Shown: positions 12,534 through 23,330 of the stretch, piece by piece
How the letters are laid out: each line of letters begins with the position of its first letter
Numbering within the stretch: position 1 is the stretch's first letter
Assembly (NCBI GenBank): GCA_963277665.1
Contig: OY728122.1
Span: 2,123,830,024 to 2,123,894,023 of the forward strand
Length of the DNA stretch: 64,000 bases
Direction: 5' to 3'
Origin: Viscum album
Taxonomy: Eukaryota > Streptophyta > Magnoliopsida > Santalales > Viscaceae
Program-made: the position numbers and the translations under genes
Notes under the pieces: generated by a model
What the model was told of the DNA's origin: nothing
The model's database searches: none
The model's input: the letters and a program-made list of their open reading frames with translations, nothing else

Positions 12534-13871
12534 AATAAATTGTGTCCTCGCAATTTGAAATTGTTCTTCAAAAATAAAAGTTTGAAAATAGAAAATACCT
12601 TCGTGGGAAAACCCACATCGGAAATTGGGTTAATAATATTTAGTCTTAATAGGAGGAGAAGAGGAATGAAAAAGTCACCAAAAAATTATGATCTCGATTA
12701 GAAGAACATTGGTGGCAATTAGAGACACATAATTAGAGGAAAAACATAAATATTTATAAGGAGTGATTGAGGTCATCAGTCAAAAACAATTGTATAATTG
12801 AGGGCCTCAAAGCCATCGATCTATGATGATTTAAAATATCATCAGTTCAACAAAACATAAGGTATTAGGATGATACATTTTTAGTTTTAAGATCCCTTAC
12901 CTAATGTTTAAGAATTAATTTCTTCATAGAATAAGAGAAGAAAAAAATATATACTTCACAAGTAGAGTACCATCCTTTAACAAATTTCTACCACAAACTC
13001 ATCTTTCACTCTAAAAAATAGTAGAACTAAAAAAATATTCAATTTATCTGATTCGTATAAGGTTCCAAAAAAATGAATTTATAATTCAACTATCAGAACC
13101 TTAAAAAAAGAAACTACATTATACAATCCATGAACTTCACGTAGTCCAGTGGTAGGTGATAAATCTCAATCGTACTATGGTTGTGGGTTTGATTCTCGCA
13201 GTTTTGTCCAACGCGGCGGGTTGTCACACAGTCTGCGTGTTTTCCTTTTTATAAAAATCCAAAAATAAACTTAACAATAGTATCCAATTTCAAACTTAAT
13301 CCATACCAACCTTTAGACTTATCCAAAATACTTCTGTCCAAACTCATAGTCCAAAATTTAAAAGGAAGGTAAACACAATGAATATTCTTTTGTCCATGTA
13401 ATAACATGTGAACACCTTCATCATGTATTCTTTTAAAACGCTAAAACATCCTGAATTACCATAAAATTTTATTGATTGCATTCATGCTCCCTTATTCCTT
13501 ATAGAAGACTGAATATACTTCTTCTATGAAAAAATGATGTAAACTCCAACAATGATGTAATATACAAATCAATAATCAGTTTTTAGGTAGTTAATAATAT
13601 CCAATATAATTTATCCAAATAAACCATCTCTTATTCCAAAATCACTACCTCATTATCAGGACCATATTAAGGATTACATTTCCTTCAACCACGTATTTTT
13701 TCAAAAAGTGTATCTTATTATTAAGTCACTTTTCTTAGAACCATATAATCTCAAATCCATAATAAAATAGTATTGCAGTACAATCCTTATTTATCTCCAT
13801 AATTTATATAACCAGTATACTGTAGATACAACACTCAAATGAAATAATTCTATAATAACAACATAATAACA
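12534..13871 (-). other. N internal region, no recognisable gene
   Basis: About 1.3 kb between the gag remnant and the polypurine tract. It is AT-rich with frequent stops in all frames and no protease, reverse transcriptase or integrase motif. It contains the SINE-like piece at 13139-13255. It may be the decayed tail of gag plus 3' untranslated sequence. Confidence 0.6.
13139..13255 (+). mobile_element. tRNA-derived SINE-like fragment
   Basis: GTAGTCCAGTGGTAGG at 13141-13156 resembles an RNA polymerase III A box with the D-arm of a tRNA, and GGTTTGATTC at 13187-13196 resembles a B box. The two are about 30-45 bp apart, as in plant tRNA-derived SINEs. The following GC-rich stretch (CCAACGCGGCGGGTTG) differs sharply from the surrounding AT-rich sequence and ends in a short T/A run. 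I could not find flanking direct repeats. It does not fold as a full tRNA (no acceptor stem seen), so a tRNA gene is unlikely. Confidence 0.5.
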
Positions 13872-14186
13872 CTAGTCATTCATCTTCATCTGAGGTAGTA
13901 TCATAACATGATTATTATCCAATAACATCATTTGTGGTATACTCTTTTGACTCGGACATTGATTCACGTAGTGTCTCAACACCTTGCAGATGAAGAATTT
14001 TACATTTGAAAATGTTTTCTTACCCTTGCAGTCACGTACTTGGTGTCCTTTTTCTCCACACTTATAACAAACTCCCATTTCCTTCAAGAATTTACCAAGG
14101 TGACTATTTCCACATTTATCACATATGAGAAAATCCTTCTTTCCCCTATTCAATTTATTCATCTTTCTCTCTACCATCCTTTTCAT
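13872..14186 (-). pseudogene. Gag zinc-knuckle fragment of element N
   Basis: An open stretch of 104 codons on the minus strand, part of a gypsy-type Gag nucleocapsid. About residues 20-25 give CDKCGNSHLG, a common lead-in, followed by the CCHC knuckle CYKCGEKGHQVRDC at about residues 40-53, with all four metal ligands intact. A second, imperfect knuckle follows (FFICKVLRHYVNQC). The charged N-terminus (MKRMVERKMNKLNRGKK) suits RNA binding. The codons to its right (14190-14500) carry stops, so this is the surviving 3' half of gag. Its role in the family would be packaging of the element RNA; packaged copies would need enzymes from an autonomous partner. Confidence 0.8.
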
Positions 14187-14879
14187 CTCTTGCTTCCCTT
14201 CAAAGCCATAGGACTCATAGAATTATTTACTTATCTTACTAACACATGATATTATTTATTCATATGTTGAGAATACATGGGAGACTATTTCCCTTATAAA
14301 TTTTGGATTAATATAATGAATGATATGACCCTTCTTACTCTTTGGATAATACGTATTTCTGGAGTTCTCATTCCTTCTACAGGGCGCTATTTCTAAACAA
14401 CGGCATACACTAGGTCAGTTTATGAATCACAATTCATAATTCCAAATATGTAAAATACCTAACATAAATTGAAAAATTTATGGATATAATCCATAATCAC
14501 AAAAATGTTTTCATTGAGGAGATATATACTCATAAATCCTTCATAGTGGTTTGTAAAGAAAATGAGAATTATCCTAAGCATATCCCCTAGGAGTGTCATA
14601 ACCAAGAGTGCAGTAAGGCCCATTGTTGTGCACTAGTTCCCATTTCAGTCTAGCTCAAAGCGGTGTTTTCAGGTTTTACCCCTAGGTACATCTGTGTCAG
14701 AGCCGCCTCTACCTGCTCATTTCCAGACATGGATTTATTGCTTGGAAAACTCATAAAATCTCTACAGCAACAAAATTCTAGGATGTTCTTCTATACTAAT
14801 CCTCAAAGTCTATCATAGGGTAATGTGCTCTAATAAGATTTTATCTAAATCTAGTTTCCAAGGTTATTTCTAAACTTCC
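14187..14879 (-). pseudogene. N 5' leader and decayed start of gag
   Basis: From the primer site to the zinc-knuckle region. Short Gag-like runs remain on the minus strand, for example MSGNEQVEAALTQMYLGVKP near 14640-14730 and SKKGHIIHYINPKFIREIV near 14270-14330, separated by stops. I cannot align it end to end with a known Gag. No other gene is seen. Confidence 0.5.
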
Positions 14880-14890
14880 TCTGATACCAA
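14879..14890 (-). other. Primer binding site of element N
   Basis: Minus strand TTGGTATCAGAG next to the LTR end TATACA (one base between). It is the initiator tRNA-Met type, and it marks 14892-19215 as the 5' LTR. Confidence 0.88.
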
Positions 14891-15150
14891 CTGTATAGTC
14901 ATGACCCAAATTGCCCAGAGTTAGTGCATTATTACATAACATTGGTATGATTACAAGGAATCAAGTCCTGAAGGACCGATATGTTTAGCAGTCTTGGAAA
15001 ATAGATTACATACATGAATGTTACATTACACTTTATAACATACAACACAACATAAATGATCCTCTATGAACAACATTATTCCCTTAGCTTAACCCTGTAT
15101 CTCAATCACAATACACTTCATAGAATCCTGGGAAAATAAAACATAGAAAG

Positions 15151-15172
15151 GGGTGAGCTCAAACGCTCAGTA
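15151..15172 (-). promoter_or_regulatory. Short stem-loop in N 5' LTR
   Basis: GGGTGAGCTCAAACGCTCAG on the plus strand: GAGC pairs with GCTC across a TCAAAC loop. In sense orientation it reads CTGAGC..GCTCACCC. The same layout occurs in the G LTRs and in three other LTR relics here. Confidence 0.5.
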
Positions 15173-16750
15173 ATGGTAAGCAATACAGTGGAAGATAACA
15201 TAAATATTAAGTATGGTGAATAATTGAAACCACATGCCTTTACTAATAATAAACCTGAATACTTTTATGGAAAGAATATGAGATGAGTAAATAATGCCAT
15301 AAAAAACATAATCATGGGTATTCTACTATTCGAATGACCATATGAACCATCAATATTATTTCCATAATGAGGGAATTTATAATGCCGCACATTCTGAAAC
15401 ATTTTGTCAAGGCCTCAGCCAAGACGTCTAAAAATGATTAAGGCCTCGGCCAAAACCATATATCAAATTGGGAAAGACCTCGGCTAATTCCACATCTAGT
15501 TGTCTCATGAGACCTACCGATGCATCGAGGATCTATAACGGGCTCCACCCATCACTTACTAAGTCCAATACATTCTTCATATGAAAAGGTTTAAACATAT
15601 CATAAACATTCGTACTAAAACTAGCATACGAAATGTCAATACTTTAACCATAAACCATGAATGGTATAAAAATAGCACATCCATAGTCAAAAATATAAAA
15701 AAACCATCAATACAATAAGGAAGTTTTGTATCATAATAAATCAACTTCAAATAAATTTAAAATCCATCAAAGGATTTTGACATAGATGAAATCAAAACCC
15801 TTTTTAGGGAAATATCTCTATCTATTTTAAAATCATTTACGAGTCACATAATTATAAAGAAAACATTTATTTTGAAAATATTCTTATAAGATTTTAAGGG
15901 AAGATTTGATGATCTTATAATAGCAGAAAATAGCCGCACCCGCCATATAAGTTAAAAAAGACATTCTTACCTTAATTTTGTCAAAAAGGTTATAAAGGAC
16001 CTTGTTTGGAAAATGACGGAAAGATTACATTATAAACATATTGTAAAAAGTCAAAAAAAGGATATAAATGACTCTAACCCATTATCTATAAAATATTATG
16101 AATTTTTTGAAATATATTTTTAAGAAACATGGATTTGGATGATGAAGAGGTCCCAGTAGATAATTACGAATAAACAACCTCGGATAATGAAGAGATTGTG
16201 AAATAAACCCTTACCTCGTTGTAATCAATCGAGTTGTATAAAAATAGTCAATAATCACAAAATGAATCACAGAATATCATGAATATAAATATAATCATGA
16301 TAATATATATCAAATGGCAGTACACAATACACCACATGCAATAATTGGCGAAACATGGAAATCTCACAGAATTAAAAGTGAGATAAGAAACCCCTTACCA
16401 CGTGTCCAACTTGACCCGTTCGTTCTTTAATATCCTGAATAATAAACTAAAGTTAATTTCTACTTGCTTAAGAAATTTTTTTAAGTTTATTAATCTTTAT
16501 ATATCACTTATTACCATGTAATAATCATTATGTAATCAATTAAGTTAATAACATTCATTTTGTCGATATTTGGCACTTGAGTCAAAACAGAACACCTTAT
16601 AGTTACAAGTTGTTCACATGGTCAAAAGATAATTATATCCAGAATAATATTCATGATTTAGATATCATATATATCATATATATCCATTATATACATGTAT
16701 TTATAACAATACATGTCATTTCGGGGTAAGAATGAAATGCACCGTTCATG

Positions 16751-17160
16751 GAGACGGTAAGCCGTACGTACGCATGAACGCTACTTTCATTTATATTTAT
16801 TATTTTAATGGACTTAAAACATAATGATAAATAGTTATATTATATTTAAAATATAATATCATATATAATATCATTAACTCCATCCTTTATACATCCCACA
16901 TATGGTATTAACGAGTCATATCACTTTGAGGGGGTGGTAGTCTGCACTTCCTCAAATGAAATTATCGTGTTTACCCATAATGGAAACCATTAAGGTAATC
17001 TATAAAATAAAAATACAGAAGCATGAAGAAAACATAAACATAATATATATCATATATAAATACAGTTCCATCATAATGTCCACCATGAGAGGCGGTAGGA
17101 GGTAATTGAACAATCATTGTTTCGTGAGGCTTTAGTTTTTCATCCACAGAAACATTATCT
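16751..17160 (-). repeat. Cassette repeats in N 5' LTR
   Basis: Three cassettes matching those at 10055-10455: GACGGTAAGCCGTACGTACG, then GGGGTGGTAGTCTGCAC, then GAGGCGGTAGGAGG followed by GAGGCTTTAG. Order and spacing are the same as in the left LTR. Confidence 0.7.
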
Positions 17161-17495
17161 TATTCTCCCATTAAATGGAGGTGTGTGTAAGTGTAATTAT
17201 AATCCTTCTCATAAAAACATCCTAGTATATTTAGGATACTGGTGTTGTTATAAAATAATGGAATAAAAATAGTTTAGGGGTTCGAGAAGTAAAATAAAAT
17301 AAAATAAGTTAAGAGAAATGGTTACCTTTAATTTGGGTAACTTCCTTTGGTTTGAACCAAAAGGACTTCTTAATGTGCCTTCTACCTAAGGTAAGGCTTC
17401 TAGGAGGAGGATAGGTATGTAGAGAGCTTAATTTGGCAGATTTTGTATGATCCGAAAGGCTTTATAGGTGTGAGTAATTGGTTATAAGTTGTCCT

Positions 17496-17506
17496 CTTTT
17501 ATAAGG
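17496..17506 (-). promoter_or_regulatory. TATA-like box of N 5' LTR
   Basis: Minus strand CCTTATAAAAG; the equivalent of 10799-10810. As this is the 5' LTR it would be the working promoter of the element. The direction of transcription (leftward) agrees with the primer site and gag strand. Confidence 0.5.
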
Positions 17507-19215
17507 GTTAGGAGGGGCTCTTTAGGAAAGTGTGAAAATATTATTTTATTATATAATGATATTCTATTTCTAAAGGTCCAAAAATCATTAGAGTAGAAGA
17601 TAATATAACTCATGGTAGAAATAAAATCATCTAATAATAATTGGACATGTTTCGGATATTAATTTAATATTTATAATCTAATTTATGTAAGTCATTTATT
17701 AATGAGGTAAATACTCCATCATTATTGTGTCATAAATAATTTAATTTATTAGATATCTAAAAATTTTATAAAAAATACCATGATTTAGGAAATATTTTTA
17801 TATTTCCAATGGATATTTATTGTCAAAAATATTACTTATATAACACCATATAAAAATTAATTACTAAAAGGTTTTTGTTTATGTCAATTTTTCTGTTACA
17901 TTAAATTAATTAATCTAAAGTGTCATTATCATTCATAAGTGGCTCCATGGGGTCCCAAAATCGACCCAAAGAATCCCATGGTTGGCCATTACTCATCCAA
18001 TAAGGTTAGAACATGTGTTAAGGTAATTTTGAATTATTACAATATTTGTTTACCTTGAATTACCCAATTTACATTAAACTGTGGTAAATAAAAGTAAAAA
18101 GTTACTATTCACCAAAAATTATTTTTGTCTTATTAAACCACATTTTACTCCTTGATATTAATCGTGTCTCTCCGATTTTCAAAATTCCACTCACAGAAGC
18201 GGTAAAATTAAGTTTTATATGAATTTGCAAATTCTCCTAGAAGGTGGGTAAAAGACGGTGAATAGTTCAAAAAAAATTATATATCTAATATTTTTACAAA
18301 ATGACTCCAATGAATTGCATTGAACATATATAGGTATTATGTATCTATTCTAACATAAAATAAATTTAAATAAAATAAATAATTATTTAAATAAAAAGTT
18401 AGTTTTAAACAATTACTCACTATTTTTCACTATTCATCAAAAATTGAATGTTTTCAGAAAAAATATCAAAAATTCACCCTAAGATAATTTTTATATTCCG
18501 AATTCAAAAATTAAATCTATTTTACCAAATTAAAAACATATAATTTTCATTTATTAATTTAAAAATTAATTCTTGTTGTCAAAACCAAAAGGCGTATTTT
18601 TAAGAAATAATATCTATCAAAAGATTAACACTTGTTTATGTCCAACTTCAAAGTAAAAATTAATTCCAATGGAAAAAATTGGATTAAATGGTAAAAATAT
18701 ATTCTAATTACATATTAAAATCAATTAAAAAGATAATCTAGCCATATAAATAAATTATATTAAAAGGCACTTTTGAATTAAATTGCAATATTTTTCACTA
18801 TTCATTAAAAAATGATCTTTATCAGAAAAATTCCAAAAATTTACACAAAGTAAATTTTTATGTCTACATTCTAAATAATAAATTTATTTAGTCAAATTCA
18901 ATGTATATAAGTTTCAAATATTTGATTTAAAAAGGTTTTTCCATTAAAATGCGGTAAAATTGCATTTTTTTTAAATACTTCTTTTATCTGAAAAAAAAAT
19001 GAATTTGTTCTTACATTATTTATAAGAAACCCATAATATGGATTCTAAAATTATAAGGATTATATAAAGTTCAAAATTCATTTAATACTATTCATAACCG
19101 CTTTTGAACGACTACTTTGGTAAATCGTGGTGCGCTTGAACTCGGTGTTGTGTGTATTGCAAGTTATTGAATTACTTTGAAGAAATAACATAATAGGAAA
19201 TCTTGGGGTGTTACA

Positions 19216-19220
19216 ATGCT
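19216..19220 (+). repeat. Target-site duplication of element N, right copy
   Basis: ATGCT directly after GGTGTTACA; identical to 8520-8524. The G 5' LTR resumes here. Confidence 0.92.
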
Positions 19221-21394
19221 TCTAATGGAGTTATCTTGGGTTTTTGTTGGTGTGGTCGTACCGTAGAATCCTCGGGTGGATGCAGTTGTCGCGAGAGGAG
19301 GTGATTGTGATATGTTGTGTGGACTGTTCTCATATAAAGAATGTTAAGAACTATTTGAGGTAGGGGATTTGTTGCTTCTCTATTCTTTTACATGCAACTG
19401 GATCGTTAGCATGTTTTATCCCACTGGAGTACAATGGAATTGACATAACAAATATTTTAACTGGGTAAATAAATTGATATGGATCATATGTTTTTGCCTC
19501 TTGTTTTTCTAGATAGTGTGATATCTATGATTTCTTTGCTTAGTTGTTTGTTCTTGATGTAAATGGGTAAAGAACGTAAACTGGGATTAATTGATAATTG
19601 TTTGGCTAAAGATAAAGAGGAATGTAAAAAAATCTGGTTCTTGTTGTAAATCGATGTTAATCAAATTGTCCCAGTAAGCGTGTATAATTATTTGTGATAA
19701 CTTACTGATTAGGTTTCTTGAATTCAGAACCTATGAATAATAATCGATTAATACAAGATGGATTAAAGAACCAGTTGTTTGACAAAAGATAATTCCTTGT
19801 AGGTTACTGAGTTACCCTCTTGATTGTTAAAAGGCCAAGAGCCAAATTGTTAAGAAGTTTTTTTTTTCTGCTACTTATGTTGTGATGTGATCCTGGATGG
19901 CTGTTGTGATATGTGGGGGCATGGAGTTCTTTTGGTTATCACAAAAAATAACGCCTAGGGTGGTGAGATTCCTTAGTTTATGCATGTCGGTGTAGGGGAG
20001 TACACCAGGGATGATGGAATAGGATGGATGTGATTGTTGGATGTTTGCTGTTTCTTTTTGGTTGATTATCTATTTTATTTTTCCCCACTGCCTAATGCAG
20101 CTGGTCTTGCTTACCCTTCTTCTGAAATAGGCGAAGATGCATGGGGTATGCTACGTGCTTTTCATGTATAGCTTCTCAAGGTAGGATGGGTCTATTCTCT
20201 TTCTATAGGTGGAAATGACTCGATGGGTAGTACATCTACTCACCGTGTTGATCCCCATTGTGTTTAGTAGCATAGAATGTTTTTATAGAATGCCTGGTAA
20301 TGTGGGAAAGTAATTTTGTAATGAATAATTGAATAAATGGTGTTAACCCATGGGTTTGGAGTTTGCAGGAACATAATGATGAGGTTGTAATTTTAAAGGT
20401 ACAATGGACTTTGGGTGTGATGCTAATCAAATTTAATGTGGAATAGTAAATTGTTAATTCATTTTTTAAGAATTAATTAACGTAAAGTGGAACTGATAAA
20501 AAGGGAATTAAGTGAGGCAATAAATCTTTTTAAATGGTTGTGTGCTAATAGGTTACCTAGTCTTAGAAGTGGCAGTCGGGAGTCCAAGAGACGTTAGCTG
20601 TAGTTGAGTCTAATACTAGGTTATTCCCATAGTTTGGTTGTGAGCTATAGTATATTGGGTACTTTTTGTGGTTCTATACGCTACTACACCCCATTAGTAA
20701 TTGAAAATAACACCTCAGGGATTCTGAGCCCTAGGGGGTGTTTTCCCCCACATTCTGGAGGGAGGATGGATGTATGACTACCCCCTTTAGCCCCACTCTC
20801 TTCTCTTGGTAGTTATTTTTTCTAGTAGGCACAATGGTTAGTTTTCCCTATATATGTGTGTAGAGGGCAGTAACGTCTTGTGGTTATTCACACAGATATA
20901 TTCTGCATATAGTATCTCATGGACTACTATAGGTGTAACGTGTATAGGCTGTGATGGCTTGAGGATCCTTACTCGGTGTATGGGTTGTAATGGCTTGAGG
21001 TATAATACCCGATGTATGATACACGTTATGTGAGCTGTGGTGGATCCCAGAAACTACCTGGTTACTTTTTTTCATGGATGTGGTGGTTTTGTTGCATGAG
21101 GTGCATATTTTGGTGATTCGCCCAGGTGTTTGTGGGCAATTCTTTTTGGAGGGAGATGCTTTGGACGTGAGAAATTGGGGAAAAGCGGAAAAATAGTGGG
21201 GAAGTAGTAACAAGGTACCCTTGATATTATTTGTTATATTATATACTCTTGTATGTGTTACTTGGTGAGAGTAGGAATGGTGAGGTTGAGAACTTAGTAT
21301 ACCTGTTTAGATGATGAGTTAGTTTCACTTGTTGTTCACAATGCTATAGCATGCTTTCTTTACTTTTTCATGAAAGGCTTCGGGGAGGATACTA

Positions 21395-21418
21395 CTGAGT
21401 ATACTATTATACTCACCC
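21395..21418 (+). promoter_or_regulatory. Stem-loop near TATA site in G 5' LTR
   Basis: CTGAGTATACTATTATACTC followed by ACCC: GAGTATA pairs with TATACTC across CTAT-like loop bases. The 3' LTR copy at 30513-30536 keeps the pairing although the loop differs. It is followed after 6-8 bp by TATATATAAAC. Confidence 0.5.
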
Positions 21419-21422
21419 TATG

Positions 21423-21433
21423 TATATATAAAC
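21423..21433 (+). promoter_or_regulatory. Possible TATA box of G 5' LTR
   Basis: ATATATAAACT, about 400 bp before the LTR end; the same motif is at 30540-30552 in the 3' LTR. If used, U3 would be about 3.6 kb and include both tandem arrays. Other AT-rich candidates exist, so this is tentative. Confidence 0.3.
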
Positions 21434-21837
21434 TATTTTTTTAGGACACTTGGAGCAGTTCAGAGATCAAACTGGTTTCTACTAGCTTGGGGTTTCAGGA
21501 GCTGTTCAGGCTTGTGGTTGCTTCTATTTTTACTTTCTTTTGGGTACTTGCAGTTTTCCCCTTCAATTTGTAGTACTTTTGCATGACATTACATATGTGA
21601 ACTTGGGTTTTCTTTTATATTTCAGCTCTGAGTTGGAGTTGGTTGGTGTCTATCTTATCTCTCTCTTTCGCATGTGTTCTCTTAGAGGGTAATGCCTCCC
21701 ATTTGTGTGTTTAATATACCCTAGGTGTTAGTCACCAACCTAGGGCCTATTGGAGGCGGGACTCGGGGGTCATTATCTCCCTACTCACCCTGCCGGCCCA
21801 TAAGGGGTACACTTTCTGGGGAGGGGTCATGACAGGG

Positions 21838-21849
21838 TGGTATCAGAGG
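21838..21849 (+). other. Primer binding site of element G
   Basis: TGGTATCAGAGG three bases after the LTR end GACA. It is the initiator tRNA-Met type and fixes the 5' LTR end at 21834. Confidence 0.92.
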
Positions 21850-22221
21850 CAGGTTGAAGGATAGGATGGATTTTGGAGTTAGGCATAGGTGAGGTTTCAT
21901 GGTTTGCTAGGGAAACAGTGTCATTCAGGTTTATCAAGTGATGTAAACACTAGAGACCGGCTGAGACATAGGAATTTAGGGCCCCCTATGATTTGATGTA
22001 CGGACCTTTAAGTTTACAATGGCTACTAAACAAGGTGATACTAGTTGCAGGGTAGAGGCCTAGGAAAGGATCATGCATCATTCTTTTTTGTGCCTATGTT
22101 TGAATGGGTATACCTTGAGATAGTTTAATCTAAAATGAGTAAAAGAAAAAAATTAATTAATTAATGTTGAGTCTTCCATATTCCATGTTTTGGAGCCCTA
22201 ACTATTTGTTAATTTATAGGT

Positions 22222-23165
22222 ATGGCTCCAGGTCGATGTCCTCATCAGGATCGCATAGAAGATGTTCAGCAGGCTGTTCCAGCAGATCTCCGCAGGGTTG
22301 AGGTTGATGACGATGACACTTGGAGGAATACACTCTGAGAGTTTCAGTGCCAGAGTCTGTAGAAGTACGAGGGCTCAGTTTCAGATGCAGTCACGGAAGG
22401 TTGGTTAGAGTAGGTCGAGATCGGCTTCAGTTCGATCAAGTCTTGGAAGGAGAACGAGGTGTCCTTAGTTATAATGATGCTGCATAGATCAGTGAGGCAG
22501 TGGTGGTTCTTGTTCCTTGGGGATCGTGAGGAGACAGCGATCTCATGGGAGGAGTTCTGAGACAAGTTTAGAGTCAAGTTTCTTTCTTCGACAACGAAGG
22601 CGTCTAGTCACCAGGATCTTCTTACCCTTTTAAATGGTATATCTAGTGCGTGAGAGTATGGAATCAATTTTAGGAACCTTTTACAATATTCTGTAGACCT
22701 GTTTCTAGATGAGGAGACTAGGGCGAGGCATTTTGAGGAGGCTTTGCATCCAGAGATCCAGCTCTAGGTCACCCCATTTATGCTGAAGACATATCTTGAG
22801 GTGCTGGCAAGGGAAAAGGTTGTCAAGAGGACTTTGGCCAGAATTAGATCATCACGAGAGGGGATTCATCATGATTCCTCATGAAGTATAGATGTGGTAT
22901 GGGGTTCATGGTTTTCAGGGAAGAATAGTTTTTGTTTAGCCGGGGGTAGGTCCTAGCCCTTCACATCTCATTTCTATGGAGTCAGCAAATCTCAGGCCTA
23001 TACAAAGGGATCTGGTGCTTGTTTTTATTATAGTGGTCAAGGCCATCAATTGTGAGATTGTCCGACCTTTTAGAGCAGTCATTGTGCACCAGGTGCTCCG
23101 CTCCTGGTTCCTTCGTTGAGGCAGTTCCAACTGAGGCAGCAGTAGCCGGTTGCACCATCTTTATA
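22222..23165 (+). pseudogene. gag part of element G
   Basis: The likely start is ATG at 22222 (MAPGRCPHQDR), 370 bp after the primer site. The same frame runs through the capsid-like region, where EEFRDKF-type and RARHFEEALHPEIQL segments fit the retrotrans_gag domain of gypsy elements. Stops include those after TWRNTL and in EEF*DKFRVKF. The zinc knuckle at 23020-23062 reads CFYYSGQGHQ then DC; the second cysteine is replaced by tyrosine and a stop sits before the last cysteine pair. It is in the same frame as pol, so the parent had one gag-pol polyprotein. Arginine- and glycine-rich sequence follows (23170-23330, GRGLGGGRHQ-like). Confidence 0.8.
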
Positions 23166-23330
23166 TTAGTAGAGGGTAGATGGGGCAGGTGGAGGACAAC
23201 CTCGTAACGCTTCTTATCAATAGAGAGCAGAGCGTGGCCTTGGTGGTGGTCGTCATCAGGGTCAAAGAGGTCGTGGAGGAGGTTGTGGTCAGCTTCATGC
23301 TCTAGCGTTTCCAGCTCCAGGTGAGCCAGA

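Larger units (their letters stand above)
8525..19215 (-). mobile_element. Gag-only LTR retrotransposon N inside G 5' LTR
   Basis: Bounded by TGTAACACCCC at the left and GGGGTGTTACA at the right, with target duplication ATGCT. It has two long LTRs (8525-12519 and 14892-19215) around only 2.4 kb of internal sequence. The primer site next to the right LTR and the polypurine tract next to the left LTR show minus orientation. The only recognisable protein signal is a Gag CCHC zinc knuckle; no protease, reverse transcriptase or integrase could be seen. This matches the layout described for gag-bearing non-autonomous elements (TR-GAG type), but an autonomous element that lost pol by deletion would look similar. 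Three LTRs of related sequence (two diverged: 1-2386 and 55395-62974) show the family is repeated locally. Confidence 0.88.
14892..19215 (-). repeat. 5' LTR of element N (right, 4324 bp)
   Basis: Begins TGTATAGTCATGACCC and ends GGGGTGTTACA. It is the more complete of the two LTRs: it keeps the 336 bp (14947-15282) missing on the left, including a short stem-loop at 15151-15172. Cassettes lie at 16751-16790, 16927-16965 and 17081-17160; the TATA-like site is at 17496-17506; ACTATTCA motifs are at 18102, 18259 (reverse), 18428, 18795 and 19087. No coding region. Confidence 0.92.
7127..21834 (+). repeat. 5' LTR of element G, interrupted by N
   Basis: Net length about 4.0 kb once the 10.7 kb insert plus its 5-bp duplication are removed. 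It aligns throughout with 26893-30952, including both short tandem arrays. It is split at 8524/19216. The LTR halves are 7127-8524 and 19216-21834. It differs from the 3' LTR at many single sites and in array B length, so G is not young. Confidence 0.92.
19221..21834 (+). repeat. G 5' LTR, right part
   Basis: Aligns with 28340-30952. It contains AT-rich stretches, a C-rich block at 20735-20800, a TATATAAAC site at 21425-21433 and the stem-loop at 21395-21418, and ends GGTCATGACA. Short open frames on either strand (20236-20430, 20917-21213) have no family resemblance and are taken as chance. Confidence 0.88.

Noticed and set aside
13139..13215. A nuclear tRNA gene
   Set aside because: A- and B-box-like parts are present, but no acceptor stem or complete cloverleaf can be formed; a SINE-like origin fits better.
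14040..14249. Plus-strand 69-codon open frame
   Set aside because: It is the antisense shadow of the gag zinc-knuckle region on the minus strand.
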